Below, one piece after another: positions 22,861 to 33,078 of a stretch of DNA of 64,000 nt. Made by a program: the position numbers and the translations under genes. Numbering within the stretch: position 1 is the first letter of the stretch; each line of letters opens with the position of its first letter. Under the pieces are notes generated by a model. The model saw only the letters and a list, made by a program, of their open reading frames with translations, did not search any database and was not told the DNA's origin. This DNA comes from Trichosanthes cucumerina (Eukaryota > Streptophyta > Magnoliopsida > Cucurbitales > Cucurbitaceae), in assembly GCA_036507285.1 (NCBI GenBank), contig CM071839.1, positions 26,800,601 through 26,864,600 of the forward strand, read 5' to 3'.

Positions 22861-24010
22861 AGGATCAAATCCCCACTCCCATACACTAAGCTGTAGTTCC
22901 TCGTTCTCCTAAGATACTTGAGGATTGCCTTTACGGCTGTCCAGTGATCTAATCCTTGATTGGACTGATATCTACTGATAATTCCTACTGCATAACAGAT
23001 GTCGAGCCTAGTACACAGCATGGCATACATCAGACTCCCTACAGCTGAAGCATATGGAATCCGTCTCATATCCTCAACATCTTGAGGAGTCTTAGGACAC
23101 TGATCCTTAGACAAGTGAACCCCATGCCCGAAAGAAGCGAAGAAGCCCCTTCTTAGAGTTCGCATCTTATATCTAGACAACATCTTGTCAATATAAGGCG
23201 TGCCGAGACAAGGCTAGCGTTACTGTTCTTCCTGGTTCTCGACTATCTGGATACCTAGAACATACTGAGCTTCTCCCAAATATTTCATTTGGAATTGCGA
23301 AGCTAGCCATTTTTTAACGTCAGTAAGAAATTCTATCTTATTCCCAATGAGAAGAATATCGTCCACATACAACACCAAAAATGCGACAGTTTTGTCAACG
23401 ATTTTCTTGTAGACACAAGGCTCGTCGACATTTTGATCAAAGCCATAAGATTTGATTGCCTCATCAAACCTTATATTCCAAGACCTCGAAGCCTGTTTCA
23501 GTCCATAAATGGACCTATGAAGCCGGCAAACTTTTTGCTCTTGGCCTTAGGCAATGAACCTTTTGGGTTGGTCCATGTAGATGGTCTCATCAAGTTTGTC
23601 ATTTAGAAAGGTTGTCTTGACGTCCATCTGCCATACCTCGTAGTCATAATACGCGACAATGGCCAGAAGGATCCTGATCGACTTTACCATGGCAACAGGC
23701 GAAAAGGTCTCCTCATAGTCAACCCCTTCAACCTGGGTAAAACCCTTTGCCACTAGTCGGGCTTTGAAGGTGCGCACCTTCCCATCCACGCGCCACGTTT
23801 ACGCTTGTAGATCCATTGGCAACCAATAGGTTTTACCCCATCCGGTTGATCCACAAGCTCCCATACAGAATTGAAGTACATAGACTCCATTTCTTGGTCC
23901 ATAGCTTTAATCCATTCGTCTTTGTCAACATCAACCATTGCTTGATCATAGGACAATGGATCCTCACAGTCATCATCAGGAGCGACAACTGAGGTTTCAG
24001 CTAAACCCAT
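22815..24010 (-). pseudogene. Copia-4 reverse transcriptase
   Basis: Minus strand in three frames. 23753-24010 carries the linker and RT entry (DKDEWIKAMDQEMESM, IGCQWIYKRKRG). 23547-23789 has ARLVAKGFTQVEGVDYEETFSPVA and DVKTTFLNDKLDETIYM. The palm with intact LYVDDI is at about 23356-23376, and 22815-23183 has the RT C-terminus (RRIPYASAVGSLMYAMLCTR). The shifts fall between these blocks. Confidence 0.88.
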
Positions 24011-25150
24011 GTAGCGATCGATCGTCGTCTCACGACCCTCCCACTACGTCGAGGCATTCCCAACTCTTGAGAACGGATTTGACTAGGCGTGCTAGGATCA
24101 ACAACACTTGTTGACGTACTAGCCCCATCGGCAACTCTTCTTTGCGATGAACCATCCATTTCATTCAATACAATCTTACTCCTTGGTACATGATCCCCGA
24201 CGTGGTCTTCCCCTAGGAAAGTAGCGTTTGTCGACACAAGCACCCTATTTTCCCTAGGATCATAAAACAGACCACCTCTAGTCTCTTTAGGGTAACCTAC
24301 GAATAGGCACAATTTCGAACGGGGTTCCAACTTTTTCGGGTTTGACACCAACACATGGGTCTGGCATCCCCAAATCCTGAAGTGATGTAAACTGTCTTTA
24401 CGTCCACTCTAGAGCTCGAAAGGTGTTTCACAAACACTCTTCGAGGGAACGTTGTTCAAAATATAAACCACAGTCTCCACTGCGTACCCCCAAAAAGAAT
24501 CAGGGAGACGAGCATAGCTCATCATCGACCGAACCATGTCCAACAAGCTTCATTTCTCCTCTCCGATACACCATTCTCGTTTGTGGCATACCAGTCTTGA
24601 GTGTTGGGGCGTAATTAGTGTTCTATCATATAGTCCGGAATTCAGTGTCCATGTACTCTCCACCCCTATCCGATCGAAGTGTTTTAAGCGATTTACCTAA
24701 GAGGTTCTCAACCTCAGTCTTGAATTCCTTGAACTTTTCAAGAGTTTCAGACTTCTTATGCATTAGGTAAATGTACCCATATCTAGAGTAGTCGTCTATG
24801 AAAGACACAAAGTACTCATATCCGCCTCGAGCTTTAACATTCATCGGACCACGAGAGAGGTCGAATGTACTAACTCAAGAGGCTCTTTGGCCCTATATCC
24901 TTTTCCACTAAAAGGGCGTTTGGTCATTTTGCCTCAAGGCATGACTCACACACCGTAAAAAGTTTTCTTCCAACTCGTTTAGAAGTCCACTCTTCACTAG
25001 TTTCTCAATCCTATTGAGATTAATGTGGCCTAACCAGAAGATGCCAAAGATGGGCATTTTCTTTTGGAGAAACTTTCGCTTTCTTAGTTCGTGTTTTGTG
25101 ATTTTAAATAATTCGATATTAAAAACACTTTTGACCGAATTTGGTTTCAA
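24001..25150 (-). pseudogene. Copia-4 pre-integrase and integrase
   Basis: Minus strand. The pre-integrase domain is at 24908-25150 (GHINLNRIEKLVKSG), and the integrase core at 24626-24844 (FVSFIDDYSRYGY, RSDRGGEY). The C-terminal part is at 24001-24354 (CLFVGYPKETRGGLFYDP). The first catalytic motif, near 24850-24870, is scrambled: CTG triplets seen in Copia-3 appear as CG, shifting the frame through HSDLCGP. The Glu segment (24355-24625) is also out of frame. Confidence 0.86.
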
Positions 25151-25498
25151 AACATACAGATTATTTTCAAGTGAAGTTTGAGCAGATCACATTCCCTTTG
25201 AAAGAAATAAACGCTTTAATCGATTCAAAAGAAAGCTCAAATACATTGTTCAATAAAGCGCAGAAATTGAAACAAGGTTTCTAGTAAACCACGGAACTAT
25301 GTACAAATTGTCCAACAATAAGTACTTCCCGCCAAAACTTAGCTTCACCAGTGTCGATCGCTGCAAAGAGAGACAAACTCCCGGATCCAACCCGTAGAGT
25401 CACCTCACCCTCTCGCAGCGGTTGTCAGGAATCAATCCCCTGAAAAGAAGAACAAACGTGGTTAGTGGCTCCCGAATCCAGTATCAGCAGCAGAGTCA
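25151..25498 (-). pseudogene. Copia-4 protease
   Basis: Minus strand. LDSGAT-type codons lie near 25470-25485, and the C-terminal protease stretch continues to about 25151 with several shifts. No long open frame remains. It is placed between gag and the pre-integrase, as expected in copia. Confidence 0.75.
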
Positions 25499-26389
25499 CT
25501 ACTCTCCACTAAAGCGAGTTTGATCCACAAGTAAATCACATTTACCTTGATTCTTCTTCTCGGCAAGGAATTTGGGACAGTTTCTCTTCCAGTGACCGCC
25601 CCCATTGCAGTGGAAACACTTTCCTTTCTCTGCAACCTCCTTGACCTTCTTGCCCTTGTGGCAAAGCGCACGGTCGATTTTACCCCTCTTCATCCTCTTC
25701 TTCCCTTTCGGGCGTGAAGGAGCAACAGGTTTCGTCCCAGAGGTCGAACCCCTGTGATAAGACCTGTAGGCAACATTTGCCTCAGATTCCCTGACCCTAT
25801 GCAAGGATTGGAAATTCTGTAGCTCATTGAGGAGGGTTGTCAGTGTGTAGCTAATTTTGTTCATAACAGCATTGCTACGAAACTGAAGGAAACTCTTCGG
25901 AAGAGTCTCCAAAATAAAACTGACCTGGCTCGACTCATCGATCGAAGCCCCGTTCATCTCGGCCAGATGGAAGTGGGTCATCATGTCTAGAATGTGTTCA
26001 CGGACAGACGACCCTTCTTTCATCCGTGCGTTGAAAACGTATTTGAGCGAGTCATGTCGGACCTGAAAGGACTGCTGTCCAAACATTTCCTGCAGAGACT
26101 CCATGATCTCCTTAGCGGAAACCATCAGCTCGTGCTTCTTTGCCAAGACATCAGACATGCTGGCAATAATATAGACCTTGGCCTTTTCATTGGCCCTGAT
26201 CCATCGATCGTATGCATCGCGAACACTTCGCGGCATTGTCGAGCGAGCCCCGACATCGAGGACACTCCTCGATAACACGAACTTTATGTCGTCTTGTACC
26301 AAAATTGTATTTATGTTGTATTTCCAACTTTGATAGTTATCTCCCACTAATTTGTCCGAAACGAGTAACGCTATAATTGCGCTAGACAT
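25499..26389 (-). CDS. Copia-4 gag polyprotein, nearly complete
   Basis: 296 codons on the minus strand from ATG 26389 (MSSAIIALLVSDKLVGDNYQSWK). It follows UBN2-type copia gag: an alpha-helical body with RDAYDRWIRANEKAKVYI, MFGQQSFQVRHDSLKYVFNAR, a Lys/Arg-rich tract at residues 220-245, and an intact zinc knuckle C-x2-C-x4-H-x4-C at about residues 258-271. Residues 41-52 are locally scrambled by paired indels that leave the frame open afterwards; Copia-3 and Copia-5 read EECPQ here. The last 12 residues are shifted out of the protease frame. It would bind RNA and form the particle core; function of this copy is unproved. Confidence 0.87.
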   Translation of the reverse strand: MSSAIIALLVSDKLVGDNYQSWKYNINTILVQDDIKFVLSRSVLDVGARSTMPRSVRDAYDRWIRANEKAKVYIIASMSDVLAKKHELMVSAKEIMESLQEMFGQQSFQVRHDSLKYVFNARMKEGSSVREHILDMMTHFHLAEMNGASIDESSQVSFILETLPKSFLQFRSNAVMNKISYTLTTLLNELQNFQSLHRVRESEANVAYRSYHRGSTSGTKPVAPSRPKGKKRMKRGKIDRALCHKGKKVKEVAEKGKCFHCNGGGHWKRNCPKFLAEKKNQGKCDLLVDQTRFSGE

Positions 26390-28473
26390 TTTTTAGCTGA
26401 AAAAACAAGAAAAACTTTGTATCAGTCTCGCAAAAACTTTTGAAATCCAATCAAGTTTTAGCAAAATTTGTTTCATGATCCCTAAGTCAATCAAAATTTT
26501 GCAATGATACCTAAAGGTTTAGAATGACCCACACAGAAGGGTGAGCAGAACACTCCTCCTCTAGGACGAGACTTTCTCGATCGGACCTAATCCCGAATAA
26601 CTCTTATTCCATTAGGCGCCCAATTACCACTATTCGGTCGAATTCATTAACACTTAACGAATTTGCGTGAGTGTCACCCTCAATCTTTAAGTTTCCAAGC
26701 ATCCGCCCAAACAATAGCCACCAGAAGGGTGAACCAAGAAGGAAAACCAACCAGAAATCAGATCCCTTTCGGGAATTCACGATGTTCCGACTCCCATGAT
26801 CAAGCCCTCTCGAAGGGATTATGCAGTCAAGCCAAACTAGCGAGGCGGATCATAGGGGTCTCACTGTGTGTGAATCGAAAGAAGAGACCGTGGGTCTCGT
26901 TTTTACAAGTCCCGCTCCCACTCACTATAAGTACTCTCTCCATCCACGATGATATTGACCTATACAAATGTCATCCGAAGGGGGATGCTCCCACTTGCGC
27001 CACGAGGCCGAGTATAGATCTCACGGTGCGGACTTAAAGGAGATTTGTGGTTGGAAAATCAAATGTTTCTCATACACTTTATTTCCTCCCACTCAGCACT
27101 TTAATTTTAATAGGGATTGACCTAGATAAACCAGCTAAAATTTACCTAAGTCTACCAATATAACTCTTATATGGTATTAACCTAAGTTTATAATCACATT
27201 ATTAACTTAGGTCTATGTGATTAAATTAATTAACACTTAATTAACGGCACTCACGAGAATATAACCTAAGAATCTCCGGACCGAATTCACTCCCGTGTCG
27301 GTTTCGAGTAGGGTGTTCATGCAAGCGTCAACTTAAATACTGACCTTAGACAAAACCTTCCTTGACGAGTTACTTATCGGTCTTCATTCAAAGGTCATAT
27401 TTGATTTCCTAAATTTCTAATCTCATTAGAAAATTAGAAAACCTAAGTCTAATTATTCAAGTTCTAAACACTTTAAAACTAATAATTAACTTAGGTTGCA
27501 TGCATTTCTATGTTATAGTGCTTGATCATCCATCACATGAATAATACTATATATTATAACATAATATAATTCATCACATGAATTAAATGCATGAGCATGC
27601 TTTTAATTTAAAAATATAACACTTATATTTAATTAAATTAAAACATGCATACATTATATTATAACTCTTATAATATAATCCTATCATGCATACTATATAT
27701 TATAACTCTTATAATATAAAAAAGATGCATGAAATGTTTAACCTAAGGTGGGATTTTAAATCTATATGACATACATAATGCACATAGAAATTAATTAAAA
27801 TATACATCTCATGCATAAAATAATTAATTAGCAAAAATGGACCGATTTTTGGCACCTAGGGGCAATTATTAAATTAAATAACATTAATATAACATTTATA
27901 TTAATATTATTTAATAAAATACATTTTATAAAAAAGTAAATAAAACGTGTGAAAACCGCCCAAGTCAAGCCTTGAACCCACGACCTCGCGAATCGCCGCG
28001 AATCGCTCCTCAGCGCGTGCGGCGTTACTGGTAACGCTGCGGCGTTACGGTAACGCCGTCTCTCAGCGTCGACCGCGTTCTCAACGCGGCGCGCGTTACC
28101 AGCGCTGATCTGCTGCAGCAGGCCTCCAATCGCAGAGCGGCGTTGAGGCGCGCGTTGGCGGCGTCTCAACGCCATCGGCGAACAACAAACTCCTTTCTTC
28201 GTTCTTCGTTGATTTCTACACTTTTTCGCTCCGATTTCTTCACGGCAAACACTTGCCACGAGCGACACGGACTTTACGGACTCGATTTATTTTCTAAATT
28301 GCCCCAAAAACACGGGCCCTTTACATTTGATCTCATCAAACAGAAAATAAATCTAAAAGTGCCAAAAACCGAAAACATCCATTATGCAAACCAAGACATT
28401 CATCTCATGAATAATGGTAAAATACCCACCAAATTCTAACAAAAGCGATCCATAATTAAGAAACCATCGAAAT
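26390..28473 (-). other. Copia-4 untranslated leader
   Basis: 2.1 kb without a gene, matching the Copia-3 leader in inverse orientation: same AT-rich centre with repeated ATTATAACTCTTATAAT motifs (27657-27720) and same GC-rich block near the PBS. ORFs here (26663-27037, 27828-28439) are not conserved families. Confidence 0.8.
27955..28175 (-). repeat. Palindrome-rich GC block in the Copia-4 leader
   Basis: GC-rich block with short near-palindromes such as GGCGTTACGGTAACGCC near 28042, and an inverted repeat GGCGTTGAGGCG / GGCGTCTCAACGCC at 28139-28173. That last element corresponds to the opening stem at 12119-12151 of Copia-3. The individual repeat units differ from Copia-3, but the motif style and place relative to the PBS are the same. 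Confidence 0.8.
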
Positions 28474-28485
28474 GGCTCGATACCA
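28474..28485 (-). promoter_or_regulatory. Primer binding site of Copia-4
   Basis: Minus-strand TGGTATCGAGCC, the initiator-tRNA-Met PBS with the A of CAGAG lost (another CAG to CG change). It lies two bases from the 5' LTR. Confidence 0.82.
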
Positions 28486-28487
28486 AT

Positions 28488-29938
28488 TGAAGGGAATCAA
28501 AATCCGTGCGTGAAGACGATTGAATCGTCGATGTATCAATTACGCAAACCGTCTTTGTTAAAATTGATCTAATATATAGATCTAGGCTAAACATGCAATT
28601 AAGAAGAAGAAAAACAGTAAGAGAGGATTTTACTTACTTGTTGAAGACTTTCTTCACAATATGTTCTTCAAATCCACGAACTCTTCGTGCTCCTCGTACA
28701 CAACGATTTCCTCCAACGATTGTGAGTCAAACACTACCAAGAAGCCTTCTCGGTTGTTCTCTTTTGGAGAAAGGAGGCTTGTGGGAACCTTTTTGGTTTT
28801 GGAGAGGGATGAGAATTTGAGAGAGAATAGAGAGAATTTCTCTTCTCTTTTTTGTGTAAAACTAAAAAATGAGAAAGTGAAGTTCCATCCTTCTTGAAAG
28901 AAGGGTTTATATAGTGGATTAGTGGAGTTAAAATGTCCACATATTTACCACTTTACCATTAATCATAGGTTATGCAAATCTCATTTGCATAACCACATAA
29001 TATAAGATATCTCATATCTCATATTGCAAATCTCATTTGCAATAGTTGTGGATTTATTAAATTGAATCACATCCAATTTAATTTCTCTCAATCAAATTCT
29101 CCAATTAGCCCTAATTCAATAATTAGGCTAACCTATAGTTTATTATGAATCTCATTCACATTAAACTATATATTATATCATTCATATCTCATATAAATGA
29201 CATAAATGCCCTTAAGGTGAAATTGAACACTTCAATTTCATACCAAAACTTTATCCCTTCTTAAATCCGGATGGAGCCAAGCGAGGGGACCTAATGGACC
29301 TACGATGGCGGGCTCCAATGATCCGAGATTAACTTTGCCAAACTCTTTGACCCGGTTAACCAACATTCATTAGCTACGGTAACACTCCACTATAGCCCGT
29401 AGTTGTACTCCCGTCGGGCCAGAATATTACGTGTCCACTGATATAACCAATACCCATGAGTCGACCCTTCACAGGTTGTTCGTGAGACACTTTGGGTCAA
29501 ATTACCGTTTTACCCTGTGTCTACCTCTTGTTCCTTAAGTCCCCACTGCTCCTCTAATGAACAACATATTGTGATGGTCCAACCATACATAACACTCTTC
29601 TCGGGCCAGTGAGAAGGTGGGCACCCGTTGTCCAAGCCCCAGAGACAGCACTTAAGGGAACAACCCCTCTATTTTCCCTAAAGGCGGGAACGAGTGAATT
29701 CCATCTCGCGTAGCTAAGTTCCCAGCTCCCTACTTGGTTCTGTCCCTGAGAAGATAGGCATATTGGGCGAGTAACTGTGACCACCCTCACCCGTACTAGT
29801 CAAAGAACAGACCCTTGCAGACAGGAGTCCGTAACACGCTCAGGATTCAGGTCGAGTCACTAATGGTCATCTACGAAATTATTAGTCCTTACTGTCAACG
29901 GTGTTACATCAGTAGGTCTAATAATTCACGGTCCAGTC
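28488..29938 (-). repeat. Copia-4 5' LTR, PBS-side part
   Basis: Closely matches the 3' LTR from 20459. A minus-strand TATATAAA box is at 28906-28913. It is interrupted at GGTCCAGTC, where the gypsy-type element starts; the remaining LTR is 33079-33436. Confidence 0.92.
28906..28913 (-). promoter_or_regulatory. Candidate TATA box of the Copia-4 5' LTR
   Basis: TATATAAA on the minus strand, at the position equivalent to the box in Copia-3 and Copia-5. Confidence 0.5.
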
Positions 29939-29983
29939 TGATATTTATGCACTTGCGGTATTGCAATATAATTTTACGCAACA
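29939..29983 (+). repeat. 5' LTR remnant of the gypsy-type element
   Basis: The last 34 or so bases, from ACTTGCGGTATTGC to ACGCAACA, are identical to the end of the LTR at 33045-33078. The preceding 10 bases do not match the LTR. Confidence 0.8.
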
Positions 29984-29989
29984 AGTTTT

Positions 29990-30007
29990 TGGCGCCGTTG
30001 CCGGGGA
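29990..30007 (+). promoter_or_regulatory. Primer binding site, tRNA-Asp
   Basis: TGGCGCCGTTGCCGGGGA is the perfect 18-base complement expected for a plant tRNA-Asp 3' end, as used by Athila/TAT-type gypsy elements. The Athila copy at 48430 has the same site with two mismatches. Confidence 0.92.
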
Positions 30008-30180
30008 ATGGCGATTATTTAGATTAATTGATATTAGGAGAAAATTAGAAATTTTAGACTAAAGCTTGTTTGTTTGTCTTTCCTTAATTATTTTGTGTGT
30101 TTGTTTGTTTCCTTAGTGTTTTGTTTTTAGTTTTGTGTGTTTTGAGTCTTTGTTTCCTGTTTTGGTTGTGTTGACATTGT

Positions 30181-30513
30181 TTGAAGTCTTGTTGTGAAAT
30201 TACTGATTTTTCTAGTATGACTTTGCATAACTTTGAGTTTCCACCATTCTATTGTCCCTCTCAGGACCCTAGTTTTGTGCATCATGATTTTTTTGAATAC
30301 CATGTGTCTAATTTTTACCATTTTGTACCTGACATATATGAAAATTCACATGAGGGTAGTTATTTAGGCACTTGGAACCAGAATTTTTCGTACCTTAACC
30401 AACCCTTTGAAAAATCTTCTCTTGTGGACCAATTGATGGAATATACCTTAGAATTGAAAATTAAAAATTTGGTTCATGATGAATTCGAAAGGTTGGATAG
30501 GTTAGAAATTTGA
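30181..30513 (+). CDS. Unrecognised ORF of the gypsy-type element
   Basis: 110 codons from ATG 30181. I do not recognise a domain. Residues 15-60 are rich in Phe, Tyr and His (HNFEFPPFYCPSQDP, FFEYHVSNFYHFVPD), and the end is a charged helix-like segment (LELKIKNLVHDEFERLDRLEI). No zinc knuckle, DSG or YxDD is seen. It sits where gag would begin in an autonomous gypsy element, 170 bases after the PBS, so it may be a gag remnant or an ORF private to this family. A second ORF starts one base after its stop. Confidence 0.45.
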   Translation: MKSCCEITDFSSMTLHNFEFPPFYCPSQDPSFVHHDFFEYHVSNFYHFVPDIYENSHEGSYLGTWNQNFSYLNQPFEKSSLVDQLMEYTLELKIKNLVHDEFERLDRLEI

Positions 30514-30514
30514 G

Positions 30515-30748
30515 GTGGTAAGGCTTTGGGAAATAGTGGGGATAGATCCCGAGTATCTTAATCAATTAGTAGTTTCCCTTAAGACCTTACAAGAACAATT
30601 TCTACTCCTTACCACTAAAGAGATGCCACCTAGGAGGATTTATTCAGATGATAATGAGGATAGTTTGGGGGAGATTGAGGCACACCATGATCAGGTTAGT
30701 GAGGAAGGCAGTGGTGATACATTTAGTTCCACAAGGGGATCCAGGTGA
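30515..30748 (+). CDS. Second unrecognised ORF of the gypsy-type element
   Basis: 77 codons in a different frame from its upstream neighbour, so the two may be one frame split by a single-base change. The N-terminal half has a Leu-rich segment (LNQLVVSLKTLQEQFLLL), and the C-terminal half is acidic and Ser/Gly-rich. No family recognised. Confidence 0.35.
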   Translation: MVRLWEIVGIDPEYLNQLVVSLKTLQEQFLLLTTKEMPPRRIYSDDNEDSLGEIEAHHDQVSEEGSGDTFSSTRGSR

Positions 30749-31353
30749 TAGAGTTAGAGGCTGAGAAGTCTTCTTTCCTTTTATCCCCGAGAAAATCCCT
30801 TTAGTTTTGATAACCATTTGTCCTACACTCACGAGTCTTGTTTTGATTTACATTCTTGATGTTATTAAACAAAAATACCAAAAATAATTTTCTTCACAAA
30901 GCGCCAAGAGAAGGAAGATAGCCTTTTAGACTTAGAGGGCTATATCGATTCAAGCAAGAAGGGCCAGAGAAGAAATATGAGCGATTTTACGTGCCTTGAC
31001 GCCAATCTTGAGGGAATCTGGTCTAGCTAAAGGCGTTAAACAAAGCGCTTCTTGGGAGGCAACCCAAGCTTTACTTACTTTTTCTTTTCTGCCTTTAGCT
31101 TGCGTTAGTTTGTTTTTTAGTTGTTCTTCCATTCTTAGTTTCCTTATTAGTTTGTTGTTTTACTTCGTAGGTGGTGGAGATGTCCCTCTTCGTTGAAATC
31201 CATGCTCCCATTCCGAGGAAGTCCAACACACATGCTTTGGCTATCCTAGAATATCAGAAAGAGCTCTATAAACCGGTGACAAGTATTGTTCACTCTTACC
31301 ACGACACTTAATTTGTGCTTAGTTACGCAAACATTGGGGACAATGTTTAGTTT
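30749..31353 (+). other. Internal noncoding part of the gypsy-type element
   Basis: 600 bases between the small ORFs and the PPT with no long frame. The end, ATTGGGGACAATGT followed by AAGTTTGGGGG, resembles the sequence before the PPT of the Athila copy at 46370-46408. Confidence 0.6.
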
Positions 31354-31369
31354 AAGTTTGGGGGTGGGA
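31354..31369 (+). promoter_or_regulatory. Polypurine tract of the gypsy-type element
   Basis: AAGTTTGGGGGTGGGA directly before the TG of the LTR. The Athila element has AAGTTTGGGGG at the same place. Confidence 0.85.
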
Positions 31370-32151
31370 TGTTGTTCATCTGATGAGACTGTCCTTAGTA
31401 TGTGCTGAATTGTTGATTAACCTTTTGCATAAGTATGATCATGATAGCCTAGGATGAGATTTGATTGGAAATCCTTGTGATTCTGCTGAAACTTGAGAGC
31501 ATGACATGAATTCGAGTTAATTTAAAATTTTCTTGAGTTTTTCCTGCACCATTATGCATATAGCATGTGTTCCTGTAGTTTTGAAATGCTTAGAACAAAG
31601 TTATTAGGCTTAGAAGTTTGATGTCACCTCGATAGGTCTAAGAAGGCGATTTGAAAGTTAAAGCTGCAGGATAGGGTGAATGACAATATGAAGCGCATGA
31701 TCGTATAATATGTGAACTATGTTGTTTCTGTTATTTGTTTGCTAAAGAAAAAAAATCGTGAGGGCAAAAAGAGCTACCTCCACTGTGATCAGTTAGGCCA
31801 CTCATTGAGCGAGTGCTCTGGGTAAGGGTCCCTGCAGTGGATGTGTGAAAGCTAGTGCTCTTACATAAAAAATATATATATATAATAATGATTAAGTGCT
31901 AAATAGAGTTATTTATTTCTTGAATGTAGAAGACTCAAGGATTAGTAATTATGACAAGTGTAGGGGGAAATTGAATGGAGAGCCTAATAAAGTTGATCCG
32001 GGCTTAGTAAAAATGAAGGAAACATAGGCTAATCACACACACACGTAGGAACACTTAGGAAAAGTTTAAAATTACTTGTTGAAGTGTTATGTTTAAGTGT
32101 TTCCTGTGATTGCAACGCCATCGATTACTTCCTTAAATATCAGCCGCCTAG

Positions 32152-32195
32152 GGTGCAGCGTTGCAACGTTGTCCCTAGCGTTGCAACGCTGCACC
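32152..32195. repeat. Perfect 17-base inverted repeat next to a TATA box
   Basis: Arms GGTGCAGCGTTGCAACG (32152-32168) and its exact reverse complement (32179-32195) enclose a 10-base loop. Each arm includes GCGTTGCAACG, the core of the palindrome repeated in the Copia-3 leader. The right arm ends nine bases before TATAAATATA. Confidence 0.93.
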
Positions 32196-32204
32196 GATTC
32201 CTTC

Positions 32205-32214
32205 TATAAATATA
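32205..32214 (+). promoter_or_regulatory. Candidate TATA box of the gypsy-type LTR
   Basis: TATAAATATA in a GC-to-AT transition just after the hairpin. Position and composition suit an LTR promoter; the start site is not known. Confidence 0.55.
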
Positions 32215-33078
32215 TCCTTATGATTTCATTGCAAGGGGAGCACAATTTGGTAGAGTTTTGCCCTAAATTCGAAATACACCTTGTAAGAAGAGAGAAAGAG
32301 TGATTTTGGGAGCCAAAGCATTCGTGGAGGTTCGAGATCGAAGACGGGAGCTCGGAGACGAAGGACCGGCATCGATACCTAAGTTTATTTCTCTTTCTTT
32401 CAATTTGTAATAGCGTTCTAAGACATTTTCTACTTGTTTAGTTTGTTTTTCATGTGATTTAGAGTAGCTAAACATTGTAGTAGGATTTGATTTACTTGTT
32501 ATGATTTTCTTGTGATGTATTGAAGCATGTTATGTCGTTATTTTTGGCAATTCGTTCTTTACTTTTTAATTTGTTGATTTAAGTGGACTCGAGAGATAAA
32601 TCTTGAATTAGAGCAAAACTGTCAAAACCCTTGGAAGTCTGGCACGAGAGTGACCTAGAAATCTTAGGAAAACACATAAAGAAGTTCCTTAATGTCATGC
32701 ATGTTGTAGGTTCATATGGAGACTATGAGTTTATTGCATGTGTGAGGCTCACTAAGAATCGAGAGATTTTCTTGAGTATTTCACTTCTTGTTTATAATTT
32801 CATCACATTGATTCAATGCATGTGCTAGTTAGGTCTTTAACTTGTAAAATCACTTCCTTTAATTCTATCAATTTGTGTCTCCACCTGTTTGTTCATTTGT
32901 TTGTACTTACTTCAACCAACTATCCATGTTATGTTTCTTTAGCTAAAATCGAGAATTAGTACCTTAATAATTAATTAATCTAGAAACCCATTCCCGAGGA
33001 CGATACTTGGACTCATAAATCACTATACTAAAACTTGACCCGTACACTTGCGGTATTGCAATATAATTTTACGCAACA

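Larger units (their letters stand above)
29939..33078 (+). mobile_element. Gypsy-type non-autonomous LTR element with a 5' LTR remnant
   Basis: 3140 bases inside the Copia-4 5' LTR. It has an exact tRNA-Asp PBS (29990-30007), 1.4 kb of internal sequence without any pol domain, a PPT (31354-31369) and a full 1.7 kb LTR (31370-33078). The 5' LTR is only the last 45 bases (29939-29983), sharing a run ending TTTTACGCAACA with the end of the 3' LTR. No 5-base target duplication is seen: left flank CCAGTC, right flank CTTGTAC, against an uninterrupted CAGTCTTGTAC elsewhere. It cannot encode its own RT or integrase. Confidence 0.85.
31370..33078 (+). repeat. 3' LTR of the gypsy-type element
   Basis: 1709 bases from TGTTGTTCATCTGATG to ACGCAACA. 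It holds a 17-base-arm hairpin (32152-32195) and a TATA box (TATAAATATA, 32205-32214) about 870 bases before its end. A short AT repeat lies near 31868-31882. No coding sequence recognised. Confidence 0.88.
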
